Shown piece after piece: positions 1 to 7,242 of a DNA stretch of 41,528 bases. Position 1 is the first letter of the stretch, and each line of letters opens with the position of its first letter. Source of the stretch: Bacillota bacterium (GTDB taxonomy: Bacteria; Bacillota; Sulfobacillia; JAJZYS01; JAJYTV01); assembly GCA_021847575.1 (NCBI GenBank), contig JAJZQO010000017.1:1-41528 (forward strand), given 5' to 3'. The notes below the pieces were generated by a model, which saw nothing but the letters and a program-made list of their open reading frames with translations, searched no databases and had not been told where the DNA came from. The position numbers and the translations under genes are program-made.

Positions 1-2
1 CG

Positions 3-374
3 ACGCAGCTTGGCCTCATGGCAACCGTCTTCACGCTGCTTGCTGTTCTGATCCTGTACGGCGCGCGCGACCCGCTTGCCACGCTGCATCAGGGCCCTGC
101 GGGTGAACGCGAAGAGGTGAGCGCGGTCGAGAGCCTGGAGCGCAGGTTCGGGGCTGTGCTGACAGAGCGCGAACTCGAGGTCGGGCGGCTCGCAGTCGGA
201 GGCGTATCGAACCGGGAGATCGCCGAGAAGCTCTATCTTTCGGAGAACACGGTCAAGACGCATCTCAAAAGCGTCTTCCGCAAGACGGGTTGCGCCAATC
301 GCAACGAGCTTTTCCGGAGTCTCGTGGGCGACGCGGCGACGCTTGATGCGCGCGGTCTCCACAAGGGACGGTAG
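3..374 (+). CDS. LuxR-family response regulator, C-terminal part
   Basis: The reading frame is open to the left edge, so this is probably the C-terminal end of a longer protein. An ATG at 18 is possible but has no clear ribosome binding site. What is visible is a hydrophobic segment (VFTLLAVLILYG), a short linker, and a complete GerE/LuxR helix-turn-helix of about 60 residues with the typical LTERELEV, SNREIAEKL and SENTVKTHL motifs. This domain binds DNA as a dimer. A membrane segment directly before it suggests a multi-pass membrane-anchored LuxR regulator whose sensor part lies outside the window. The target genes are unknown. The following gene on this strand is more than 700 bases away, so it is not an operon partner. 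Confidence 0.85.
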   Translation, partial: TQLGLMATVFTLLAVLILYGARDPLATLHQGPAGEREEVSAVESLERRFGAVLTERELEVGRLAVGGVSNREIAEKLYLSENTVKTHLKSVFRKTGCANRNELFRSLVGDAATLDARGLHKGR

Positions 375-1107
375 GGAGCGTGATGTCAACCGCTGCCCGA
401 GTTGTTCGGTGGTGCGCGTTGCCCAGTGCCGACCTGCGATGGCTGTTCTCGGAATCCGCTTGCGCGGGTGCCGACCATCCTCGCGCATGAGATGTGGCCG
501 GCGAACCACTGCTGGGAGTCGCCCCATGCCTCTCGCGGCAAGCCGCTTGCGCACTCGCATGGGACCAGTATCAGCCCCACCAGCGGAAGTCTCGCGACTT
601 CCTCCAGGGCCTTGGACCGTCGCGGCCCGTTCTGGCGTTAGCCCCGCCGATAGCGTGAAGGGCTGCCGGAGGCTGTTCAGTATGCACGGTTGCGCCACCC
701 TCACGGGCGCGTCCTCATTCAGTCGCATGCTCCTCAGCGGCGGTGGGATAGCGGAAAGTCCGATCCCACTTGCGTTTTTGGAGCGTCGGGAGGTGGCGGC
801 GGTGGCGGCGCGATCATCATCCGTCGCGGCTGGGGGCGGCAGAGGATGCCTTGGTGGCGCTTCCGGGTCCTTGTGCGGGTCCTCGGGGGTCCTTTCGTCG
901 CGCCAGAGCGCTGAATGGGCATGGTCAACCGTGCACGCGGATCCATGCAACCAACACGCAGAGCGTCCCGCTCGACCGCCAGAGGCTCGCCCGGGGCGGC
1001 CCGGCCGGTGCAGACCCGCAGGGGATGACCTTCGGGTGTCGAAATGCGACAATGGGTTAGGCTAAATTAATGAAGCCGTGGACCCGGCTGCGGAAGGAGC
1101 CACAAGG
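375..1107. other. long intergenic stretch, no supported gene
   Basis: About 730 bases without a convincing gene. A 240-codon frame on the plus strand and shorter frames on the minus strand read as low-complexity, Arg/Ser/Pro/Gly-rich translations with no family resemblance and no good ribosome binding site. A short GGC/GGT-rich tract lies near 790-815. I looked for tRNA, tmRNA, RNase P and SRP RNA signatures and saw none. An AT-richer patch around 1050-1075 could hold the promoter of the downstream cytochrome operon, but no clear -35/-10 pair is visible. Confidence 0.5.
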
Positions 1108-1233
1108 ATGCACCCTTGGGAACTCTTCAACCTCACCGCGTCCGACATTGGCATAGTCCTCCTGATGGTCGTCGTGTTCATTCTGGCGCTCTGGCTGCCG
1201 TACCCCCACGGCCAGGAGAGGAGAAAGCCATGA
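1108..1233 (+). CDS. 41-residue single-span membrane peptide
   Basis: A small gene at the head of the cytochrome b operon. It has a clear Shine-Dalgarno sequence (AAGGAG at 1094-1099, 8 bases before the ATG), and its TGA overlaps the ATG of the cytochrome gene as ATGA. The product starts MHPWELFNL, has one hydrophobic helix of about 20 residues (IGIVLLMVVVFILALWL) and ends in a short charged tail. It has no Cys and only two His. The good start signal, the four-base overlap and the membrane helix together indicate a real gene. By analogy with small subunits of cytochrome complexes (PetG/PetL/PetN class), it may stabilise the cytochrome b complex. That role is inference, because there is too little sequence to assign a family. 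Confidence 0.7.
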   Translation: MHPWELFNLTASDIGIVLLMVVVFILALWLPYPHGQERRKP

Positions 1234-1859
1234 ACTGGACGAGACGGGTACGTTCGTGGCTCGAGCGCGAGTTGCCGCTCGAGGACCTGCTCCCGGACCA
1301 GCTGCCGGAGTACGTGCGGTCTTACGTATACCTCTTCGGTGTGCTGACGATCGCAAGCTTTCTCATGCTCGTCGTTTCCGGCATCGTGCTCGTCCTGTTC
1401 GGTCCCGATTGGTGGCACATCTCGCCGGTGGGACACTTCATCAACAGCGTCCACTTCTGGTCCGTGCAGGCGTTCTTCTTCTTCATGGTGCTGCACCTCT
1501 GGGCCCAGTTCTTCATGATGGCCTGGCGCGGTGGTCGCGGGGCCAATTGGGTGACGGGCGTGCTCCTCTTCGTCTCGTCGATCCTGGCCGCACTCACCGG
1601 TTTTCTCTCGCAGCAGAACTTCGACTCCCAGTGGATCGCGCTGCAGGGCAAGGATGCATTCAACGCACTGGGTGTGGGGGCATTTTTCAACCTGATCAAT
1701 TTCGGCCAGATGTACGGCTTGCACATCTTTCTGCTGCCGCTCGTGATCGCGGTCCTGATCGGCATCCATCTCTTCCTCGTGCGCTCCAAGGGCGTCGTGA
1801 CACCCTACGAACCCAAGCCGAGGGGGGGCAAGACGCGTGGGCAGACCCGCCATGAGTGA
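1230..1859 (+). CDS. cytochrome b6-like N-terminal cytochrome b
   Basis: A 209-residue membrane protein matching the N-terminal, di-haem half of cytochrome b/b6, the quinol-oxidising core of bc1 and b6f complexes. Four histidines sit where the b haems are bound: H75 and H89 (14 apart) in the second helix and H165 and H180 (15 apart) in the fourth. The 14/15 spacing is the b6-type pattern. Four hydrophobic spans are evident at roughly 31-57, 76-98, 108-127 and 162-184. The ATG overlaps the upstream peptide gene and the end overlaps the next gene, so expression is coupled. The Qo-site PEWY segment belongs to the C-terminal half of cytochrome b (subunit IV). It is not in this protein or its neighbours, and no Rieske or c-type cytochrome gene is adjacent. 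Electron donor and acceptor are therefore uncertain. Confidence 0.9.
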   Translation: MNWTRRVRSWLERELPLEDLLPDQLPEYVRSYVYLFGVLTIASFLMLVVSGIVLVLFGPDWWHISPVGHFINSVHFWSVQAFFFFMVLHLWAQFFMMAWRGGRGANWVTGVLLFVSSILAALTGFLSQQNFDSQWIALQGKDAFNALGVGAFFNLINFGQMYGLHIFLLPLVIAVLIGIHLFLVRSKGVVTPYEPKPRGGKTRGQTRHE

Positions 1860-2787
1860 GCGCTCGCGCAAGCAGTACCGCGGTTTGCGGATGGTCGAGG
1901 CGGACCTTGTCAAGGAGCTCGCGTGGGCTCTTGCCGCCGTCGCCGTCCTCGTGCTGCTGCTCGCGGCGTTGTTCTCGAGTTCGGATGAGCCGACGCTGAC
2001 GGCGCAGCAGGTGGCCATTCAGAACCCTTTGCAGCTTGTAGCGACCGCCCTGCACATCCTCGACGGACAGAACGCCATCGCGGGTTACGGTCCACCCTAC
2101 AACCGGGGCAGCGGATCCCTTCAGTCGATCGGAGGTTTCTCCCCGCAAGCCTGGGCGGGGGTGACGATCCCAATCGACGCGCCGAGGGTGTTCGTGCTCG
2201 ACCCCCTGCGCCGCATGCGCTACCTGGATCCTGCCCTCGGTCCCGCGCTCGCCACCTTCGAATCGGCGAGTCCTTCCAGGCAGCGGGCATGGGAGACGGC
2301 CTACCTCAAGGCGCTCGGCAAGGCGACCGTCAGCAGCGGACGGGTGGTGCTGCCCAGGGTCAGCGCGGGCCCGCTGCCAACGCTGCTCAGCGCCTACCTG
2401 AACCTCGCGCGGACCGGTGCTCTCGAGGCGACAGTCAACCTCAGCGGCAGGATCTACCAGACCGACTTCACGCGCGCTCTCCTCCTGCTGCAGGGCACAC
2501 CGCTGCAAACCAAGGCCGCGAGCGAGGACCTGCTCGGCAGCCAGTGGGGCATGATGAAGGAGCCAGGCAACTATCCGGGTGCCGTCTGGCTCTGGTTCTA
2601 CACCCTGCTCTACCAGATCCCACCGTACAACTCGTCGCCGGTAGCTGATCTGCTGGTAGGCGTCACGGTGGGACTTGCGACGTTTGTCCTTCTGTTTGTC
2701 CCATGGATCCCGGGCCTGAGGGACATCCCCAAGGTGATCCCTGTCTACCGCCTGATCTGGCGGCGTCACTACCATGGGCCCAAATAG
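1852..2787 (+). CDS. bitopic cytochrome-b-associated membrane protein, function unknown
   Basis: Predicted 311 residues from the ATG at 1852, which overlaps the end of cytochrome b by 8 bases; an in-frame ATG at 1837 would add five residues. One hydrophobic span lies near residues 22-42 and a second near 258-283, leaving about 215 residues probably outside the membrane. That domain has no cysteine, no CxxCH and only one histidine, so it is unlikely to carry haem or an iron-sulfur cluster. Notable stretches are YGPPYN, QWGMMKEPGNYPG and, after the last span, FVPWIPGLRDIPK followed by PVYRLIW. It is not subunit IV: that family has three helices and a PEWY motif. From memory, similar proteins accompany short cytochrome b genes in other Gram-positive and Chloroflexi-like genomes. 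A structural or electron-transfer accessory role is inferred from the operon only. Confidence 0.8.
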   Translation: MSERSRKQYRGLRMVEADLVKELAWALAAVAVLVLLLAALFSSSDEPTLTAQQVAIQNPLQLVATALHILDGQNAIAGYGPPYNRGSGSLQSIGGFSPQAWAGVTIPIDAPRVFVLDPLRRMRYLDPALGPALATFESASPSRQRAWETAYLKALGKATVSSGRVVLPRVSAGPLPTLLSAYLNLARTGALEATVNLSGRIYQTDFTRALLLLQGTPLQTKAASEDLLGSQWGMMKEPGNYPGAVWLWFYTLLYQIPPYNSSPVADLLVGVTVGLATFVLLFVPWIPGLRDIPKVIPVYRLIWRRHYHGPK

Positions 2788-3037
2788 CCGCCGGCCTCTG
2801 CCCCTGCCGCGGCCGCCCCGGGCTGTTTGGCTGGTGCCTGGGCTCGTGTGCGGTGTCGTCGGGACGGGACTGCTCTACGAGGGCGCGACCGCCGTACGGC
2901 TTCTCGACCTCGCGATCGGTGCCCCGCTCTTCGCTCTCGGGCTGCTCGTGGTCGGCTGGCCCTTCGTACTCGCCATGGCGCACGTCTCGCAGGCGGGACA
3001 GCGTCGTCGCGCACGCCGCCGGTCTTCCCGGCTCTAG
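2774..3037 (+). CDS. small two-helix membrane protein
   Basis: 87 residues, with an ATG that overlaps the end of the preceding gene by 14 bases. The N-terminus is Pro/Arg-rich, then come two hydrophobic segments (about residues 17-36 and 44-68) and a very Arg-rich tail (RRRARRRSSR). The positive tails at both ends predict an N-in, C-in hairpin. No family is recognised. It is the last gene of the cytochrome b operon and is followed by a long gap. It could be a further small subunit or assembly factor of that complex. The overlap and membrane character support it being real, but codon evidence alone is modest. Confidence 0.6.
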   Translation: MGPNSRRPLPLPRPPRAVWLVPGLVCGVVGTGLLYEGATAVRLLDLAIGAPLFALGLLVVGWPFVLAMAHVSQAGQRRRARRRSSRL

Positions 3038-3482
3038 CTGTGGGGAGAACGTCAAGGAGCCTCCAGTAGACGCAAGCTGGAAGCATGAATTGCGAACAGG
3101 CGACTCCCAGCGGATCGTCGGCCACGTGTCATGCACCGGCGGCCCCTCAGTGACATATCCATATCTGCTGGGGTATTGAGGGTCGAAGCGGGCCCTCTGG
3201 CTTTGGCCCGCCGCGTTGCGACTATGCCGCAGGTCCGGCCGCTTCAGGACCAGCTGCGCTGGGGGAGTAGAGCATGCCTGTTCGGCGTCGCTCCGAGGGC
3301 TCCTGCACCGGCAACGACAAGCGCGCTGACGCAGACTGCCGCCCTCTGCACGGGCGTCGAGGTGCGCCCACACCGGCTACCTCCGACCTCGACAGCGCGG
3401 GCGGGTCGTCGCCGCGCCCCGCCGCTGTCTGCTCAGCGGTCGTCAAACGGCCTCCGCGCCTTCGACCTGCCCTGCGGCACCG
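3038..3482. other. intergenic stretch with a stem-loop
   Basis: 445 bases between the cytochrome operon and spoVR. Frames here give no recognisable protein. A 7-base-pair stem (GCGGGCC 3188-3194 with GGCCCGC 3205-3211, 10-base loop) could end the cytochrome operon, but no T-run follows. No consensus promoter for spoVR could be picked out. A sporulation-sigma promoter is possible but not demonstrable by eye. Confidence 0.4.
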
Positions 3483-4685
3483 ATGAGGCGTGACAGGGTG
3501 CTCGAGCGCCTGCGCGCGCGGGCGGAGGAGTTCGGGCTGGCGCCCGGGGAGATCCTGATGCAGCGCCTGCCGCCGCAGGCGCTGTGGAGTCTCGCGTCCT
3601 ACGGATTCTTCGGCCGCTACGGACACTGGTCGCGGGGCAAGGCGTACCAGCGCCTCAAGGTCCAGGGTGAGCTCGGCCTGCAGCGCATCTACGAGCTGAT
3701 CGTGCACACGGAGCCGCCGCAGGCGTTCGTCCTTGCGGGCAACCGGCCGATCGAGGACATGCTCGTCTCCGCCCATGTCCTCGGGCACGCCGACTTCTTC
3801 CACCGCAGCGCGTGGCTCAGGAAGCGCGATCCGGACGTGGGCAGGCGGGTCCTTTTGCACCGGCAGCGGATCTCGGCTTATGTCGCGGAGCATGGGCAGG
3901 ATGCCGTGGAGTCGCTTCTGGACGCAGCCCTCCTGATCGAAGGCCATGTGGCCCGTCTCGGCCCGGAGGATCTCTTGGGCGTCATCGCGCGGCAGGCCCC
4001 GCTCGCCGCCTGGCAGCGGGACTGCCTCGACATGGTGCGCGAGGAGGCGCTCTATTTTCAGGCGCAGGAGCGCACCAAGGTTCTCAACGAGGGCTGGGCT
4101 TGTTTCTGGCACCTGCGCATCCTGCGCAGGGAAGACCTCCCTGCCAGGGACCGGCTGGACGTCGCCCTTCTGCACAGCCAGCTGGTCGCTATGCCTCCCG
4201 GACGCTTGAACCCCTACACCCTCGGTCTTGACGTGCTGGAGCAGTTCGCCCGCGAGGCTGGCGCGAGGCCAGGCGAAGCACCGGAGGGAGAGGCGCTCGA
4301 AGCCATGCTCGAGCTCGCGGCGTTCGCCGATGACCGCTCGCTGATCCGCGACCACCTGCGGCAGGAAACCGTCGACCGACTGGGGATCACCGTGCCGACG
4401 ACGGAGGGCGGGGAGAGCCGCGACCTTGCGGACGTCCGCCGCGAGATCCTGCGCCAGGTCGGGGGTGCGTGGCGGCCCGCCGTGGAGGTAGAGCAGGGGG
4501 TGGCGGGCTGCACCCTGCGCCTTCGCCACCTGCATGACGGCCGCGACCTGGACCTTCCCGACGCGGAGGGGGTGCTCAGCGAAGTGCAGCGGCTCTGGGG
4601 CGCCCCGGTGCTCCTCGAGACGATGGTGGGCGGGCAGAGGGTCTGCCTGCGCCACGACGGGCAGGAGGTGCGGCGGGACGGGTGA
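3483..4685 (+). CDS. spoVR: SpoVR family protein
   Basis: 400 residues that align with SpoVR/YcgB from the start. Hallmarks are RYGHWSRGK (about 40-48), the EDMLVSAHVLGHADFFHRS block (near 85-104), the NEGWACFWH signature (near 204-212) and NPYTLGLDVL (near 242-251). In Bacillus SpoVR takes part in spore cortex formation; in enterobacteria its homologue YcgB is expressed with the YeaG kinase. The biochemical activity is not established. The ATG at 3483 is the only usable start before an in-frame stop at 3327, apart from a GTG at 3498, and neither has a strong Shine-Dalgarno. The protein is shorter than the usual 470-510 residues, mainly at the C-terminus. prkA lies 2.6 kb downstream on the same strand, as expected for this pair, but two metabolic genes lie between them. 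Confidence 0.93.
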   Translation: MRRDRVLERLRARAEEFGLAPGEILMQRLPPQALWSLASYGFFGRYGHWSRGKAYQRLKVQGELGLQRIYELIVHTEPPQAFVLAGNRPIEDMLVSAHVLGHADFFHRSAWLRKRDPDVGRRVLLHRQRISAYVAEHGQDAVESLLDAALLIEGHVARLGPEDLLGVIARQAPLAAWQRDCLDMVREEALYFQAQERTKVLNEGWACFWHLRILRREDLPARDRLDVALLHSQLVAMPPGRLNPYTLGLDVLEQFAREAGARPGEAPEGEALEAMLELAAFADDRSLIRDHLRQETVDRLGITVPTTEGGESRDLADVRREILRQVGGAWRPAVEVEQGVAGCTLRLRHLHDGRDLDLPDAEGVLSEVQRLWGAPVLLETMVGGQRVCLRHDGQEVRRDG

Positions 4686-4749
4686 TCGGCTGGCAGGAAT
4701 CGGAGAATTGCACGCGAAGCCAGGGCCAGATGCTGCGGGAGGTGGCAAG

Positions 4750-6315
4750 ATGCCAGTTCAGCTGACTCCACTCAGGTTTCTCGCACAAAGCGAGCGGCGC
4801 GAGCCCGAAAAGACCGCCATCGTGTGTGGCGAAACCCGCCTGACCTACCGCGCTTACGCCGATCGCGTCCGGCGGCTGATCGGTGCCCTCAAGGGACTCG
4901 GCGTCGAGCACGGCGACCGCGTCGCCTACCTCGGTCTCAACTGTCATCGTCTTCTCGAGCTCTACTACGCGGTGCCGGCGCGCGGAGCGATCCTGAGCCC
5001 CTTGAACGTGCGGCTGACGGCTCCGGAGCTGCTTTTCATCCTGCAGGACCTCGAACCGAAGCTGCTCGTCACCGACCAGACGCTTCTGCCGATGGCCAAG
5101 GCCTTGCAGGCTCGGGCAGGTGTGCCCATCGTGCTGCTTTCCGGGCCGCCGGAGACCGAGGGCGTCCTGTTCTATGAGGATATTCTGGCCGGCGCGGAGC
5201 CCATCGACCTGATGGCCGGGGATGTCGAGGAGTCCGACGTGGCCGAGATCTTCTATACGAGCGGCACGACGGGCAGGCCCAAGGGCGTCCAGCTGACGCA
5301 CCGCAACCTGTACCTGCACGCTCTGGGCGTTGCCGTTTCGGCGCCGATCCATGCCGACGAGGTGCAACTTGTCGGCACCGTGCCGCTCTTCCATGTCAAC
5401 GGCTGGGGTGGGCCCCAATTCATCGTGGCGCAGGCGGCGACGCAGGTGGTGACGTCCCGCTTCGACGCCGGCGAGTTCTACCGCCTTGTCGAGGCCGAGG
5501 GCGTCACGCTGGCGATGCTCGTGCCCACGATGCTCGCGGCGGTGCTGAACTATCCCGGACGCCGGAGCCACGACACCTCGAGCCTGCGCCGCGTGATCAT
5601 CGGAGGTGCGCCGCCGCCGCCTGCGCTGATCCGCGAGGCCCGCGAGGAGCTGCAGGTGGACTGCTCGGTGGGCTACGGGCTCTCCGAGACCTGCCCTGTC
5701 CTTACCCTTGCGACCATCAAGGACAGCCTCAAGGACGCGCCGCTCGAGGAGCAGTACCAGCTGCGCGCCATGACGGGCCTGCCGATCGTTGGCTGCGACC
5801 TGCGCGTGGTGCAGGAGGACGGCCTGGAGGTCGCGCACGACGGCAAGGCGGTCGGCGAGATCTGGGTGCAGGGCGACATGGTGTTCGACGGCTACTGGCG
5901 TCGGCCCGAGGAGACGGCGCAGGCGTTTTCGGACGGCTGGTTCCGCACCGGCGACATGGCGGTTGTGGAACCTTCGGGATACCTCAGGATCGTGGATCGC
6001 AAGAAGGACATCATCATTTCCGGCGGCGAAAACATCAGCTCGGTCGAGGTGGAGGACGCCCTCTACACCCACTCGGCGGTGCTGGAGGCCGCCGTGGTGG
6101 CGCGGGCGGACCAGCGCTGGGGCGAGGTGCCGTACGCGTTCGTCTCTTTGCGGCCGGGCGCGGTTGCCACGGGTGAGGAGATCCTCGACCATCTCAAGGG
6201 ACGCCTCGCCGGCTTCAAGATCCCGCACGGGATCGAGATCCTGCCCGAGCTGCCCAAGACGGGCACGGGCAAGGTGGTCAAGCTGCAGCTGCGCGAGTCG
6301 CTCAAGAATCGCTGA
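4750..6315 (+). CDS. AMP-forming acyl-CoA synthetase
   Basis: A 521-residue member of the adenylate-forming family, which activates a carboxylic acid to its acyl-AMP and then to acyl-CoA. The phosphate-binding loop YTSGTTGRPKG is at about 169-179. The A5 motif GYGLSET, the A7 TGD, the A8 region KKDIIISGGENIS and the C-terminal PKTGTGK with its catalytic lysine are all present, so both half-reactions should work. The start is the ATG at 4750, with GGGAGG at 4737-4742; a longer open frame upstream overlaps spoVR and is not needed. Length is normal for medium/long-chain fatty acyl-CoA ligases. The substrate cannot be read from sequence. The leucine-type operon further right lacks such an enzyme, so it may feed that pathway. 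The hydrolase gene follows 22 bases later. Confidence 0.92.
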   Translation: MPVQLTPLRFLAQSERREPEKTAIVCGETRLTYRAYADRVRRLIGALKGLGVEHGDRVAYLGLNCHRLLELYYAVPARGAILSPLNVRLTAPELLFILQDLEPKLLVTDQTLLPMAKALQARAGVPIVLLSGPPETEGVLFYEDILAGAEPIDLMAGDVEESDVAEIFYTSGTTGRPKGVQLTHRNLYLHALGVAVSAPIHADEVQLVGTVPLFHVNGWGGPQFIVAQAATQVVTSRFDAGEFYRLVEAEGVTLAMLVPTMLAAVLNYPGRRSHDTSSLRRVIIGGAPPPPALIREAREELQVDCSVGYGLSETCPVLTLATIKDSLKDAPLEEQYQLRAMTGLPIVGCDLRVVQEDGLEVAHDGKAVGEIWVQGDMVFDGYWRRPEETAQAFSDGWFRTGDMAVVEPSGYLRIVDRKKDIIISGGENISSVEVEDALYTHSAVLEAAVVARADQRWGEVPYAFVSLRPGAVATGEEILDHLKGRLAGFKIPHGIEILPELPKTGTGKVVKLQLRESLKNR

Positions 6316-6337
6316 TGTTCGACCTGGGAGGCGTACC

Positions 6338-7123
6338 GTGAAGGCAAGGGAAGTGGAGCTGCAGGGCGAGGGCCGCGCGATCGAGGGGTACCTCGCGGAG
6401 CCCGAGGCTCCGGGCACGCATCCGTCCCTGATCGTCGTGCACGAGATCTGGGGCCTCGACGACCATATACGCGACGTGGCCCGCCGTTTCGCCGACGCGG
6501 GATTCGTTGCCCTCGCGCCTGACCTCTATACGGGGACCTGGCGCGAGGCGATGCAGCCAGACCGCATCATGGCCGGCATGAAGTTCCTGCGCGAGGCACC
6601 GCCCGAGGTGCAGCGGGACCCGAGTACGCTCGGTCCCCTGCTGGACGCGCGACCGCCCGAAGAGGCGTCTGCCCTGCGCACGCTGATGCGGGTGATGACG
6701 CCTGGGCAGCGCGCTTCGTTCGCCCAGGACCTGCGCGGCGCGGTCCGGTTCCTGCGGGGACTGCCGCAGGTGGACGCCGGGCGCGTCGCCTGCCTCGGCT
6801 TCTGCATGGGCGGCGGCATCACGGCCCAACTCTCGACGATCGAGCCGGACCTGTGGGCCGCCGTGATCTTCTACGGCGAGAATCCGCCCATCGACCACGT
6901 CGGGGAGATCAGGGCCAAGGTGCTGGGGCTCTACGGCGGCGACGACGTCCGCATCACGGCCAATGTCCCCGAGTTCGCCGATGCGATGGCCGCCGCGGGC
7001 AAGCGGTTCTCCCATCACGTCTATGCGGGTGCGCCCCACGCGTTCTTCAACGACACGCGGCCGAGTTACCGCCCGGAAGCGGCGGCCGACGCCATGCGCC
7101 GCGTCCTCGAGTTCCTCGACTGA
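6338..7123 (+). CDS. dienelactone hydrolase family protein
   Basis: 261 residues with an alpha/beta-hydrolase fold of the dienelactone hydrolase type. The catalytic triad is Cys156 in GFCMGGG, Asp202 (or Asp203) in GGDD and His234 in APHAFF; Glu36 in HEIWGL is the residue that activates the cysteine in this family. It starts at a GTG with GGGAGG at 6326-6331, 22 bases after the acyl-CoA ligase, so the two are probably cotranscribed. An insertion at about residues 66-128 (WREAMQPD to MRVMTPGQ) extends the cap region compared with the classic 235-residue enzyme. The family cleaves cyclic or activated esters. No other chlorocatechol-pathway gene is nearby, so the true substrate is unknown and need not be dienelactone. 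Confidence 0.9.
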   Translation: MKAREVELQGEGRAIEGYLAEPEAPGTHPSLIVVHEIWGLDDHIRDVARRFADAGFVALAPDLYTGTWREAMQPDRIMAGMKFLREAPPEVQRDPSTLGPLLDARPPEEASALRTLMRVMTPGQRASFAQDLRGAVRFLRGLPQVDAGRVACLGFCMGGGITAQLSTIEPDLWAAVIFYGENPPIDHVGEIRAKVLGLYGGDDVRITANVPEFADAMAAAGKRFSHHVYAGAPHAFFNDTRPSYRPEAAADAMRRVLEFLD

Positions 7124-7162
7124 CACCTCAGCCTCGATCCGCCGCATATCCTGCTAAGGGAA

Positions 7163-7192
7163 CGCGCTGCTTCGCCTCGGCGGGGCAGCGCG
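7163..7192. terminator. possible stem-loop between hydrolase gene and prkA
   Basis: CGCGCTGC (7163-7170) pairs with GCAGCGCG (7185-7192) around a 14-base loop that can itself fold. It lies 40 bases after the hydrolase stop and 50 bases before the prkA start. No T-run follows, so it may be a Rho-type or attenuating hairpin or a processing site rather than a strong intrinsic terminator. Confidence 0.35.
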
Positions 7193-7242
7193 ATCTAGCC
7201 AGATCTGCGTGCTCGGCGGAGCTCGAGGCGGGAGGGGTATCG

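Noticed and set aside
780-800. Fragment resembling the GGAAAGTCCG signature of RNase P RNA near 756
   Set aside because: The flanking conserved regions of RNase P RNA are not seen, so the short match is chance.
343-1065. A 240-codon plus-strand frame in the gap before the cytochrome operon
   Set aside because: Its translation is low-complexity, Arg/Ser/Gly/Pro-rich without domain resemblance, and it has no good ribosome binding site.
6853-7242. N-terminal extension of PrkA by 130 codons
   Set aside because: The extension overlaps the hydrolase gene in another frame. PrkA family similarity and the ribosome binding site begin at the TTG at 7243.
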